Assembly (NCBI GenBank): GCA_963971425.1
Contig: OZ020520.1
Span: 7,296,553-7,360,552 of the forward strand
DNA length: 64,000 bases
Reading direction: 5' to 3'
Origin: Bryoerythrophyllum caledonicum
Lineage: Eukaryota > Streptophyta > Bryopsida > Pottiales > Pottiaceae
Below the pieces are notes generated by a model that was not told where the DNA came from, did not search any database, and worked only from the letters and a program-made list of their open reading frames with translations. A program made the translations under genes and the position numbers. The stretch's first letter is position 1; every line of letters starts with the position of its first letter. Positions 35,410 through 46,760 of the stretch are shown here, piece by piece.

Positions 35410-37069
35410 TCAACGCGCTAAACACTCTCGACAAGACCATTGACCCACTGGTACCTCCAAAAGAGGTCGAGTTAAGCATTCTAAATGCCACCCCGTAGAA
35501 CATAAGTCACAAATAACCATTGTGGCTGCCCGCCTGGCACTACAACACAAACGACACCGTAGTCCAGCGGAAATATGAGAAAGGCCAGGGTGTACCGTTC
35601 CGTCAATATGTGGCAAATGACAAGGTGCACAGTTACGTGTGTGATCCTTCCATAACTTTCCATGACGACCCTCCAACAATAACACACCTAAATCCTTCAC
35701 TTCTTGAACTCGCAATATTACTCGGCCCGCTGTCACATCCAAGGTGGTGGGCGCTGCTTGTTGCAAATACACGTAGTCTCCAGGTTTGAAACGCCGCACT
35801 TGCAGACGATAACCACCTCCCCCTATTGTAGCATAATGCAACGTATCATAATGTTGAGCAATGGAGAGGTTCTCTAATGCCATAGACATCACCGTTTTGA
35901 ACAATATCTACACGTTGCTCACATACTTGAGCCCACGTGTCTGGATTGTCCATGTTAGCCAACACAGTATCAGCATCTGTTTGAATGGCCTTCGGTAAGA
36001 TCAGATGCCTCCCAAACAATAGACAATAAGGTGAAAAAGATGCCAAGGATGCCTGTTTGCTAAACCGGTAGCCCATTGCTATCCATGGTAGCTATAAATC
36101 CCAATCCTGATGGTGTCTTTTCTTCAAGTTGTACTTCCAAAGCCCCCTCTTGACGGTTTGTACCATGCGCTCCGCCAATCCATCTGCTTTAAGGTAATCC
36201 CTCAAAGTAGTGCGATGATCAATCATTGCTTACACACACAACGTTTGGAACTCACCCAAGAATTCTCGCCCTTGGTCTGTGAGTACCTCTGTTGGAGGTC
36301 CAAAGCAACTCAGAACACGGTCAAGAAAAGAGTAAGCGGCGCCCTCACTAAATTTGTCAGGCAATGCCACCAACTCTATCAATTTCGAGAAATGCTCGAT
36401 AATCACCAACACATACTTGTTGTGTGGAGGGGTCACTAGCAATGGACGTGCAAAATCCAAGCTCCACGTATAGCCTAAGCCCATAATTGGTAATGGTTGC
36501 AATTGTGGCATTGGAACGTTAAAAGATGCTCGCACACGATCACATACCATACATCGGGCAATCAACGCTTGAACTTGTGATTGCATCCATCGCCACCAAT
36601 AGTGAATCTGTAACAAACTATAAGTCCTCCGCACTCCAGAGTGTCCAAGATCTTCATATGCATGCTTCATAAGCTTCATCCTCTCCGTCGGAGCCAGCAC
36701 CACCTTCTTGGTACCATCCGGCCACACTCTAACAAGGTGAGTCCTCTCCCACAAGAACCGTTTGGCTTGTTGTAAGACCCGATCTCTCTCTTTAGTGGAC
36801 CATGTTGGCACCGTATCTCCATCCTTTAGAAATTGCATCACATTTGTGTCTTTGAAGATGTCTTTGGCGCCCCCAGATTCCTCACCTCCATCCTCATCTA
36901 CTGTGGCCACAGTAGCTTCTTCGGTAGGATCTCCATGCATCACCAACACCCCTAAAAAAAGCCGAACAATGCCACCCTGACAACGGATCGGCCTCAGCCT
37001 CACCGTGCCACCTAGCGCCTGTGGCGTGCTCTTGGTTTGGAACTGGATTATGGCTAAGGCCATCAGCAT
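35410..37069 (-). mobile_element. Integrase and PHD-finger part of the Gypsy fossil
   Basis: The N-terminal zinc-binding H-H-C-C region shows as YEDLGHSGVRRTYSLL through CMVCDRVRA. The catalytic core follows with WSLDFARPLL and EVLTDQGREFLGEF. Past the integrase a short linker leads to a Cys-rich end. There CRLCCS, ICDLCSTGWHLECL and WSCREC give the C4HC3 spacing of a PHD finger. Many Gypsy elements (chromoviruses) carry a chromodomain at this place, so a PHD finger could play a similar chromatin-reading role. The copy is broken. Confidence 0.78.
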
Positions 37070-38754
37070 CCATGTTCATCAATCCTGCCCTAGGAACTAC
37101 CTTGAAGTCATACTACATCAACATCAAGGCCCACCGCGCTAGCTTCCCTGTTAGCTTGTCAGATTCCATCAACCACTTCAATGGTTGATGATGTGTTACC
37201 AATAAAAATTCGGTACCATAAAGATAACATCTGAAATGGGCAATTGCCCATATGGCAACCAAACATTCCCCTTCATACAAGCTATACTGAGCCTCCCCAT
37301 TGTTGTTAAACCGATTGGCGTACGCAATCACAAACTCCTTTTCATCATCATCCATTTGTGTCAATACCGCACCAATCCCTAATGCACTTTAATATGTGTG
37401 TAGCTGGTAAGTCCTCCCCGCTATCGGCCTTCGAAGTATAGGTGCAGATGCCAAACAATCCTTCAAATGTTGGAAGGCCGCTTCTTGCTCATCTCCCCAG
37501 ATCCAAGGTTGATCATTCCTTGTCAACATCGTTAATGGCTTTGCAATAGCACTGAAAGTCATTACAAACTTTCTATACTAGTTACACAAACCCAAGAATG
37601 CCCTCAACCTAGTAACATCTAGTGGTCTAGGAATAGACATCACTACTTCTACTTTGCTAGCTACCACATCCAATCCACTAGAGTATATCATGTGGCCTAA
37701 CTACTCAATGCGATCAAAGAAGAACTTGCACTTACCAGTGTGCAGCTTCAATCCATGGAGCCTCAATCTAGCAAAAACCTCTATGTTGTCTTCGATTCTT
37801 GCTATAGACAATAATGTCATAAATATAGCATCTCACGAAATCCAATCCCGAAAATACTGGGTCCATGACCCTTTGAAATTCTGCTGGAGGATTCTTCAAT
37901 CCAAATGATAAGAACTTCCATTGAAACAACCGGTCCTTCCCATCTTTCTCAATTCCCTAAAATGCGGTCTTATCTTTATCTTCATGTCTTAATCCAATCT
38001 GGTGGTATTCCGAGTGCAAATCCAACGTACTAAATACTTTGGCATGACCAATGGCCTTGAAATCCTCCTCCGGAGTTGGCATGGCATAACGATCTCACTT
38101 AGTGAATTTATTAATCCTCCTATAATCACCACACATCCTCTTTTCAGTCCAATTACCATAGATATCCTTCTTGGATGGCATAACCATCGCTGATGCATAC
38201 TCACAATCCGGTGGAGCCAATTCTACTAGCCTTGCAGCCACCAATTCCTCTATACGCGCACGAATCATCTTTTATTCAACGTCGCTATACTTGTATGGCT
38301 TCTGATAAATTGATGCTTCATCTGTCAAGTTAATACGTACTTCTTGTCCCTTCAACACTCCCAAATAGTGCAAACTAAACGCAAAATAATCCATGTACTC
38401 CTTGAGAAACTCATGCTCCTCTAACTCCACTGCTCCATTTGCCAGGCCAACTATCGATTTCCAAGTTTCTTTGGTCACCGCCCCCTTCGGTTCCTTTAGA
38501 GCAAGCTTCTTCACCTTTGGTTGCTATTGGATGCCAACTGGAAAAAGCTCATCTTTCCCCACATCCACCATGCATGCAAGTCCCTCCAATTGGCTAAGTT
38601 TGTCAATTTCCTCCATTTGAGACGTCGTCTGCTCTTCCACAAACATCTTCTCCACGACCTCTTCCAAATCCATCCTCTTGTGAACCGATCTCACCCCTTG
38701 TTGAAATCCTTTTACCCTGGGCATTGCAAAAATACTTGTCGTACCCCACATGTT

Positions 38755-40000
38755 CTATACATGAGTTGTCAAAGCCCTCTCGTCCCCAACCACTTTTTTT
38801 GTCACCCTGACAGAGGCAAGTGGTTCTCTGGCCGCCCGCAATTCATAATAATCCATGTAATCAGTCAGGCTAGAAGCTAAACACTTCTGTTCAGCAATCA
38901 CCAATGATACAATCCAAGTTAGACAGTTCAAATCCATAGCTTGGCCAAGTAAAAACCGACGTTGATTCTCTGAAATTACTAGCACATTGGTAGTACCAGT
39001 AGGAAAACCGATGGCTCTCTCCCGCTTATCTCCAGTAGGCTCTACCATCTCTTGAGACAACGAATCCCATACAAGTCCAGGTCCATTATCCTTGAAGGCA
39101 TAAGACCATGCAAAACTGACCAACGTGGGCAAGGCTCTACGTGGTTCCCCCTTGCGATTAACCACTGTCAATGGTGCTTGGTCATAGTGATACACGCGTC
39201 GTGGTGTCCTGTGAGGATCCAAAATATCACTCACATACACATCTGGCCGTTTTATGCGACTTACTGCTGACTGTAGCAACTCTGTCGGTGCCATATTTGT
39301 CGACCACGCAACGTGGTCGATGTGCTCTTAAACCTATTGTAGCCGCATCAAATAATAGTAGAAAATCTAGAGTCTGATGGATGCGGTGCATACTTTCTAA
39401 TGTCCTAAACCTCGAACTGCTCACTATCGCCACGTTCTCTTCAATATAACCCGGTGGTTGTTGCTGAGAAGTTTGAAGCAACGGTATAACTCGAACCATG
39501 TCAAAGAATCTAGAAGAACGGGAGTCCTTTAATCCGTTCTGATTGCGTGCCATAGACATGCCTTGGCAAGGCCATCCTGTAATATAAGGTCAACATGACC
39601 TACACGGTGAATGTCATTATCGGATAACAAAGAAATATCTTCCACCAGTGTAGAAAAAGAAGTTTTGATGGCAGTAGTGGCTAAGAAGTCCGGAAATTCT
39701 GTCCTTAGTCTCTGTGAGTGACGTCTAGCCACTTGTCTTGCTACTTCATCTACAACCACGTAAATGTAGCGTTTAACCTTGATCCCTACTTGTAAAACAG
39801 CTGTCAATCCTGTGCCAATTCCTCCAAAGAGCTCCAACAGTACAATGCCATCCGTTGGTGCCTTCCAATGGATGCTAGCCGTGTCCAAAGGACGCCCTAG
39901 GTCATGCTTAACTCCGGAATCTTGTTGCATTTGTGGTAGCATAGAATGTTGCCATGTTGTTTCCACTGCCAACTCCGCGTCCTGACGCAACTGATTTGTG
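38755..40000 (-). mobile_element. C5 cytosine methyltransferase-like part of the Gypsy fossil
   Basis: This part lies between the protease-like and reverse-transcriptase parts. It holds the AdoMet-binding motif as LLELFGGIGTGL and RYIYVVVDEVARQVARRH, an ENV-type motif (GYIEENVA) that fits motif VI of C5 methyltransferases, and a late block RERAIGFPTGTT with LLGQAMDLN that resembles motifs IX-X. The glycine-rich start is closer to DNMT3/DRM-like (FxGIGTGL) than to bacterial Dcm wording. This copy is decayed. Methyltransferases inside retrotransposons have been reported in dinoflagellates and in a charophyte alga, as far as I recall. Confidence 0.8.
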
Positions 40001-41223
40001 TTGCTCCACGCGGCCTCAATCCCAGGTCGATATCCCTTTGCTTCTCCATCCCTCGTGTTGCCCATATAGACATTCATATCTTATGAAGTTTGGTTATCAA
40101 TATGGGAATCCTGAAAACCTGCCTGAAATCGTAAAGGTTTCACATTTACACATCCAGAGAAGGCAAATACGTCAGCAAGGTTACCAGTAAGAATTCGAAT
40201 AAATCGAGCTGGCAATTGAGCCTTCCGCCCATCTCCTGCTTGCCATCGTGGTCTATAGTTTGCTGACTCCTCCCAGAAATCCAAGGTGAATCCCATTGGG
40301 TATAGCACTGCCGAACCCACCAAGACATCATATATTTTGGCCTCTGTGACGATCGCCTTCACCTTCATAGAGCTTGCATCCGCAACACCCTCTTGACTGA
40401 GTTGCAACACCAATTCATCTCTTTTGATGCCTGTAGCGTGCTCTGTACCTCCCATAGATGTGATAATTGTCCATGGACAGTTCTCCAAAGTATCCTTAGT
40501 CAAACCCAACCCGTCAATAACAGATGCTCTCAACATCAAGGGTTGAGCTACCGAATCCAACAACACACGTTGAGGTACAAAAATCATCCCTTTAGTCCCA
40601 ACTAGTCGGAAAATACCTTGCGAATTGTCAACCACCACCACACCATGTGTAATGGATGACCTCTCGATCACAGGTCTAGCAGCCATTGTCTTGACACACA
40701 TAACTGCTGAAAGCAGCCCTTCCACGTTGTCATTCTCGCTCTCCTCTGCCTCCACCTTGATCTCCTCCGCCTCCACCTTGATCACCTCCGCCTTCAATAC
40801 GTTGACACCCGTGGAATTGCCCAACTCACACATTGAGGTTGCTGCTTTGAAGACCTCTGTCACACTTATGCCATCTTGTGACAACATTTTAGCAGAAAAC
40901 AAGGAAGCTTCACATACTAAGGTCGTCACTTCTATAATTGTCTCATGGACTCCAGTTTGTCTTCCAACATGTGATAGAGTTCGTGTCGATGTTGGCATTG
41001 GTTGTGGGTGAGGCACCATGGATGACGTGGGCACCATCTCCTCCAACGTGAAGGATTAGGGCAACCGTGCTTGTCGGTTGTCCTTTCCATGCTAAGGATC
41101 CAGAGTTGGACTAGCTCCACGTGTAACCTCCTTGGAAACTGGTGTTTGGCTCCTTGTGAAAGCATAGGCCTCCCGTGTGCAATGGCACATTCCCGCCCGA
41201 ATTAATGCGCACATTCCCTCTCT

Positions 41224-41925
41224 ATGTTTTCGGATGATATTGAACAAACTATGGAGGACATGGCCAAAGAGGAGGGTATTGTGCCACTCCAATGCAATGA
41301 GGCTATACCCGACATGATCACACGTGGAATCAAGGAGATCCAGGCCAAAGAATTCACCTTGGCAACACCAGCATTTCCAAGGATTCCTCAAATCACCTAT
41401 CCATGTGCAAGAAAAGGTGTTTTCGGACAACATTACAACTTGATTCAAATCCCATTTGACATCCCCGTATGTGAAAGAACCGGACTTGCTCTTGATTCTC
41501 ACGTTTCCATCCATTTTGAAATTTCTAAACTTGTACTCATGCACGTTGATGCTAAAGCCTTGGTGGTTGATAGATTAAAACTCATGGAGATTGAAGTAGG
41601 CAAGGAGGTAACTAACCTTATCTTTATCCTTTGTATGAGTGTAAAAAACGCGGGAAAACGGGGGGTTTGGGTAGGTTCAATAAAATTGCACCTTCACAAG
41701 CCCAAAATTGAAGGCATTGAGCTTCTCAAAGGTCTTAGATCTTTTATCCTTAAACTAGACAAACAATATGTTCTTGGCAAGGTATACAAGACCTACAATA
41801 CCATTGCTAAAAACTCTAACCTTTCTACTAAAATCAAAAGTGAGGCTTTTAAAAGAGTTTCGGCCAATGCTCTTTTGTCGATATCCTCCAAAATAGTTTT
41901 AACCGTGGGCTTGAGTTTGAGATAA
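41224..41925 (+). CDS. Open frame of unknown, probably transposon-derived, 233 residues
   Basis: An uninterrupted frame at the 5' edge of the Gypsy remains, reading away from it. It contains FGQHYNLIQIPFDIPVCERT, then VWVGSIKLHLHKPKIEGIEL and LGKVYKTYNTIAKNSNLSTK. The style (basic, Leu/Ile-rich, with a W-G-IK-HLH pattern) suggests a nucleic-acid-binding first protein of a LINE, but I cannot confirm the family. The location in transposon-rich DNA supports mobile origin. It is unusually intact for this neighbourhood. Confidence 0.4.
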   Translation: MFSDDIEQTMEDMAKEEGIVPLQCNEAIPDMITRGIKEIQAKEFTLATPAFPRIPQITYPCARKGVFGQHYNLIQIPFDIPVCERTGLALDSHVSIHFEISKLVLMHVDAKALVVDRLKLMEIEVGKEVTNLIFILCMSVKNAGKRGVWVGSIKLHLHKPKIEGIELLKGLRSFILKLDKQYVLGKVYKTYNTIAKNSNLSTKIKSEAFKRVSANALLSISSKIVLTVGLSLR

Positions 41926-42079
41926 CAAGTCGACACAAGGGAAAAGAGGACTCTCATGCCTTTGTGATAGCACCAAACCCTCAACAAGCGGTTGATAACA
42001 AGTTGTTACTGTTACTTAGTCTAATGTCAGCATCAACAAGCCTTATGTGGTAATTGAAGAAAACGCAAGCAAATGATTG

Positions 42080-42560
42080 AAAAGTTTGAAACAAATCAAT
42101 TATAACATGGTTGTGTGTGCTAACAACATGTATATTGTATTCATGTGATTTTTTTTCCACACAAACTAGACAAGTAGGGGCTTTCTTCCCAACAACTATT
42201 ACTACATTTGGACATTTTAATGCAAAAGACATAAATTTTTGTAGTTCAACGGAGCCCATACTGTACATAATATGTCCATGGGGACCATTAGAAATTGTGG
42301 TTTCCATTGGATGGCATAAACTTTCTAGGTGGTGAAGTTCTTCACCTTATGAAGTTGGTCGGTGGACTTCACCGTTGGGTGTTTACACTACTAACCAGTC
42401 AAGACTTCTTCATACATTACATTATTCTTTTTTTGTCTTGTCCAACATCCACCGCTCGCCTCAAATAACCATATCTTGGCCGAGACTTCTTGAGTGGCCG
42501 GTGGAGTTCTCCACCATAGTGTAAAACCCCCTTTAGTACAATTGAAGTGAGAGGGTCGCA
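42080..42560. repeat. Transposon scraps shared with 24.4-25.3 kb
   Basis: 42100-42250 shares CACACAAACTAGACAA and neighbouring text with 25140-25210. On the minus strand both read as a CLVCV..KSHE(Y/F)NI patch. 42310-42540 includes GGTGGAGTTCTCCACC, a perfect 16-bp palindrome also present at 24456. These look like two decayed copies of the same unidentified elements. Confidence 0.5.
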
Positions 42561-42959
42561 CAAAAGAATCTCTCGGGCTCTGTTTTTTTTTTCCACCCTT
42601 CGTGAACTTCCGTGTCCTTGTAAGGAAAACCCTCGTTGTTTCAAACTCTTGTCTTTCGCCCGTTTCATGGCTTCCAGAAGCTCTTCTGTTAGTATGTCTC
42701 TTCCTTCCGAGGAAGGTTCTGGAGAAGCTGGCGTCCCCACTCTAAAATAAGCAGCCAAAATACAGGAGCATCCTTGTCGTGCTCTTATAAAGCTCCAAAC
42801 CCACTCCATGCTCTGTGTATCCTGCAGTTATACTTCTCCTTCTCACTCTTCGTTTGCAGCGTCCTCGGCTTCTTGTTTGGGTAATTTCTGTTGAGAGTAG
42901 CTGGGAAAAAGCTTCGGTTTCTTTGTTTTCTGAGCCGGGGTTTTGGAGAGGAGCCACCG
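42561..42959. promoter_or_regulatory. Promoter and 5' UTR of the FSP1-like gene
   Basis: About 400 bp without coding signal, ending in the leader of the next gene. No clear TATA box is seen. Long frames in this stretch lack any recognisable motif. Confidence 0.4.
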
Positions 42960-44947
42960 ATGGCGGAGAAGAAACGAGTTGTCGTTGTGGGTGGCGGAGT
43001 GGGCGGCTCTCTGGTCGCCAAGAACCTGGAGCAGGCTGCAGACGTGACGCTCATTGACCCGTAAGTTGCATTTCTCGACTAGCAGAAATGATTGACCCTG
43101 CGGCTAATTTCTTCCTCATGACCACGTTCTCTGCGCACTGTATGCTTATCGTCACTAGGATCTACCGAGTTAGCGTCACTCCCTTCTCACTTGACATCTC
43201 CACTCTTCAGTTTAGCATCACTCCCTTTTCACATGAGATTTGCAAGGAAAATGGTCCTTCTGTTGTCATGTTCTCTCATGTCTTCACATCACAGGCATCT
43301 GCAGCTTCTCCAAGTTAGCATCGATCACTCTCTGGCCATAGCTTGGCATGTGCGTGGGCCATATGCTCTGGGCATGTTCTGATCATCGCGTCGGTTTTTG
43401 GGGTGCAGGAGAGAGTACCTCGAGTTGCCCTTTGCGGCGATGCGGTGCATAGTGGAGCCCGCGATGGCGGAGCGCTCGGTGGTGAAGCACTCGGAGTATC
43501 TGAAGACGGCTCAGATTGTGCAGAGCGCAGCGGAAAGCGTGTCAGGGTCCGAGGTCGTCACGGCCTCAGGCGACCGCGTTCCGTTCGATTTTCTTGTCAT
43601 CGCCACTGGCACCACGTACAGCGGGCCGAACACCAAAGCAGAGCGCATCAAGCTCTACGAAGCTGGTGGGTGACGATCTGCAAGCGTGCTTTAAACGTCA
43701 TCTTCCGTTGATACTAGGTTTCTCGGATCTTTCTGACTTTGGCTGCATGCATTGGCAGAGAAGGAGAAAGTGGTGGCAGCCGACTCTGTGCTCGTCATTG
43801 GAGGTGGCCCGGTTGGTGTTGAACTTGTTGGCGAGCTTGTGGTGGACTTTCCAGAGAAGAAGGTAATCATACCTGCAGTGAAACCGTCAGATTACTCAAT
43901 TTCCTGATCCGGGTTTTACCATGGATTCAGAACAGATCACGTGCTGAAGTCAGTACTTCTAGTGGCCAAAAAGAACATAACGTAACCAATATGGTGTTGA
44001 CGTGAGATGGTCGAAAGGAGAGGAAGGGCTGTCGAGGCAGGAGGTTCAAGTTGCGTATCTCAGCCTGTTGTTTGCTCTGTCTGTGAAGGTGACGTTGGTT
44101 CATTCTGGTCAGCGTCTTCTGGAGTATCTTGGGACCAAGGCATCGGATAAAACACTCACGTGGCTGAAGTCTAAGAAGAACGTGGAGGTGATTCTGGACG
44201 ACAGGTACAAAATCAGCACATTCATCGTACTGGAAATGTATTAGATGCTTGAGATGGATTACGGTGGCTTACTTGGTTCAGATCTGCTTTGCAGAATACA
44301 AGTTGAGGGCTTGGCTGGACCTGAGTACGTTACCAAGAAAGGGACGCACATCAAGGCCGACGTCCACTTCGTCTGCATCGGGAAGGTTGTTGGATCGTCG
44401 TGGTTGCGGAGCTCAGATTTCAGCCAGCTCATCGATGACGACGGCAGACTGAAAGTCGATGCTAACATGCGCTTGGAAGGAAAATCCAACATTTTCGCTG
44501 TTGGAGACATCGCCAATACCAAGGTCTGAAATCGCTTCGAACCTTATGGAATATCTCTATTTTGTTCTTATTATTTCTCTGTTTCCTCGAGAATCCACCT
44601 AGAAATCCATCAACAGAAATAATAAGTCTTGATCATTTAGAGAAAGATGGGGTAACTCAATGAATCGCTGGTACATGTTACAGGAGATTAAGCAAGGGTA
44701 CCTGGCGGCCAAGCAAGCTGAAGTGGCTGTGGACAATATCAAGAAGCTCATCAAGGGGGGTTCAAAAGCGTCCAAACTTATGGAATACAAGCCTCTGGCG
44801 TCACCTCTGGGACTTGTCTCGTTGGGGCGGTATGAAGCCGTAGCGCAGCTGCCTATTGTGACGCTTATCGGCCGCTTGCCTGGCATGCTCAAGAGCGGAG
44901 ATCTCTTCATAGGGAAGGCCCGGACACAACTAGGCATGAAATATTGA
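42960..44947 (+). CDS. FSP1/AIFM2-like FAD-dependent oxidoreductase, complete
   Basis: Members are two-dinucleotide-fold flavoproteins that use NAD(P)H to reduce quinones. Plants call them apoptosis-inducing-factor homologs. Six exons (42960-43060, 43409-43665, 43759-43862, 44089-44204, 44295-44523, 44684-44947) total 1071 nt, giving 356 residues. The FAD-binding GxGxxG is VVVVGGGVGGSLVAKNL near the N-terminus. Then come LVIATGTTY, the NAD(P)H-binding VLVIGGGPVGVELVGEL with VTLVHSG, and the flavin-contacting FAVGDIANTK. The C-terminus ends TQLGMKY. The start MAEKKRVVV lacks the N-terminal Gly used for myristoylation in animal FSP1, so membrane attachment, if any, must differ. The donor after exon 5 is GTCTGA, acceptable but weak. 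Confidence 0.93.
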
Positions 44948-45833
44948 TGATCGATTGGGTATATTGTACACCTGTAACATAAAATGGATAATTGTTTCAA
45001 TGGCGGACTGCTTGAAGTTCGGCTGTAATCTTTAGTTTCGTCGAATCCAAGCCAATAAACTTATTTTCGGTTCTTCGCTACATTCACCGATTTCCTTCTC
45101 TCATTCAGGTAAATACTTGAACCTTTGCATTCAAGCGACGTGCCATCTGCAAGACAGGCCATTGAGCTGGAAAGACTCTAGAACTTAGAACATGAACGAT
45201 GAACTAGCAGTGTTGCATTTTTCACCTGGTTTGAAGATGGTGGTGGTCACCACTCGTGAACTAGATATTTGACCGCCTTCAGTTTCTGTAATCCATGAAA
45301 TTAAAATCACTTCTGAGATTGCAGTTACATACCACGTCTTGTCGTCTTGTCCTCGTGAAGCCTAGTCCCACAGAACCTGTTCATAACACCAACCACAGTC
45401 TCCACCACCAACGACACAAAATGGACAGACGCAAAATAATCTCCGACGTTTCTTCATATACCGTGAGGCCAGAATGTTCCTTCCTTCACCTGGTTTAATG
45501 CAGGTGATCAGCACTTCTTAACTACATATTTGAACGCCTCATTCGGTAACCTGTATAAAAAAAAAGCAGACTCCGGAATGTAGATACATGCCACATCTTG
45601 TGACACTCTGCCCTCACCTTGATGAAAATAAATCCTAGTCCACCAGAAGTTGTTCACGTATCCACAGCACCAACAACATAGTCACCAGATCTCACAAAAT
45701 GGACGTACAAGCAAAATAGTGTCCGGAGTTTGTATACATATACCAAGAGGCCAGAATGTACAGAATCACGGAGGACCTAAGAACCTACAAAAAACCTGTA
45801 CGAGGCAAAACTACTTGATCCGCTCACCTGGAT
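44948..45833. other. Spacer with an internal duplication
   Basis: The first 130 bp hold the 3' UTR of the FSP1-like gene, with an AATAAA near 45053. 45225-45480 and 45490-45790 are diverged direct copies. Shared features are CACCTGGTTT..GGTGGT/GGTGATC, ACTAGATATTTGA/ACTACATATTTGA, TACATACCACGTCTTG/TACATGCCACATCTTG and CAAAATGGAC. No gene is supported. Confidence 0.55.
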
Positions 45834-46760
45834 TCAGATCCCACGAATTTGACCTAAATCTTGGATAGCACTGAACATCTTGCGGCGGGCGCCGACGGCG
45901 TCCACTCCCATTTCCCGAAGGTCTTCGAACGTCAGGTGAGGGAGCACTTCAGTGTCCACTTCATTGAGTTCAAACAATTCCAGGTACTTCTCGAGGCCAA
46001 GCTCGTGCAGCCATCCGCTAACTCCACCGGAGAGGGCACCGCGCTGGCTGGAATTCGGGGTGACGATGGTGGTCGTGACCGCGGCCACACGCTCTCCCGC
46101 AACAGGTGCCGCGATGTCTCGGACTGCTCTGATTGCAGCTTGCCTGCCCGATCTGCGCTCCCCGAGCTTCTGCTTCCCTCTGCTGAACACCTTCGGGCCG
46201 TCCTCAATCGCGCCCTGGATCTCATCGCCATGGCTGTTAGGTTTCACTACATCATTTCCAGAATCGTCAGCTGGAGCGTCCTCCTCTTCCTCCTCCTCCT
46301 TGAGAAGAAGCTCCTCCGAGCCAGACGAGGTGGACACTATTGGCGCCTCGTCGTCCGCCTGCAAGGGCATAATCTCTTTCTCCTCCGCCGGCTCCACAGG
46401 CGCGGCAGGGTAGCGGCCGCCCTTCCCCCCCCGGAGCTGCTTGCGATAAACGCGCTTCGCCTTGACGGGCGAGGACGACGACGGCTCGATCACCGCCCAC
46501 TCCTCCTGCCCGAGCTGCTCCAGGGGCCGGATGCGCGGCGCCTTGGCGCCCGGGCTGCGCGACCGCGGCTTCCCCGTGCTGAGCACACCCACCACCGCCG
46601 CCGCGCCGCCGCTCTTGCGACGCTGCCGCGGCGCCTCGATCCACAGCGAAGACGCATCCGGAAACCCTATCTCGCCCAGGCGCACGCTCGGTCGCCTCCT
46701 GCGCTTCTCCTGCTGCTGCTGCTGCTGTTGCTGCTGTTGCTGCTGCTGCCCCCCCTCCAT
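45834..46760 (-). CDS. SAM-domain protein with N-terminal poly-Gln, 308 residues
   Basis: A single-exon frame. Residues 5-17 are Gln from a CTG/CAG repeat and are followed by a basic patch EKRRRRPSVRLGEIGF. The middle (residues 20-230) is disordered, with Arg/Ser-Pro, acidic (KEEEEEEDAP) and basic stretches. Residues about 243-302 form a sterile alpha motif: SGWLHELGLEKYLELFE, LPHLTFEDLREMGVD, GARRKMFSAIQDL. SAM domains mediate protein-protein, sometimes RNA, contacts. Small plant SAM proteins of this shape exist, with little known function. The stop comes right after the domain (GQIRGI). Nuclear location is plausible from the basic patches. Confidence 0.85.
   Translation of the reverse strand: MEGGQQQQQQQQQQQQQEKRRRRPSVRLGEIGFPDASSLWIEAPRQRRKSGGAAAVVGVLSTGKPRSRSPGAKAPRIRPLEQLGQEEWAVIEPSSSSPVKAKRVYRKQLRGGKGGRYPAAPVEPAEEKEIMPLQADDEAPIVSTSSGSEELLLKEEEEEEDAPADDSGNDVVKPNSHGDEIQGAIEDGPKVFSRGKQKLGERRSGRQAAIRAVRDIAAPVAGERVAAVTTTIVTPNSSQRGALSGGVSGWLHELGLEKYLELFELNEVDTEVLPHLTFEDLREMGVDAVGARRKMFSAIQDLGQIRGI
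46702..46748. repeat. (CTG)n trinucleotide repeat inside the SAM gene
   Basis: CTGCTGCTGCTGCTGTTGCTG-type run, coding for the poly-Gln stretch on the minus strand. It is a likely length-polymorphic site. Confidence 0.85.

Larger units (their letters stand above)
35410..41170 (-). mobile_element. Ty3/Gypsy LTR retrotransposon fossil with methyltransferase and PHD-finger regions, broken
   Basis: On the minus strand the parts occur in the order protease-like region (about 40.1-41.0 kb), C5 cytosine methyltransferase-like region (about 38.8-40.0 kb) and reverse transcriptase (about 37.4-38.5 kb). RNase H (about 37.1-37.4 kb), integrase (about 35.85-37.07 kb) and a C-terminal PHD finger (about 35.41-35.6 kb) follow. 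RNase H before integrase is the Gypsy order. The copy is broken, with roughly half a dozen or more interruptions. A gag region and a paired long terminal repeat on the 41-kb side were not found; a different open frame starts at 41224, so the 5' end seems lost. The decay suggests an old rather than recent copy. Confidence 0.88.

Noticed and set aside
34761-41223. A pair of long terminal repeats bracketing the Gypsy fossil
   Set aside because: I compared the flanks by eye and could not match them. The boundaries are left open.
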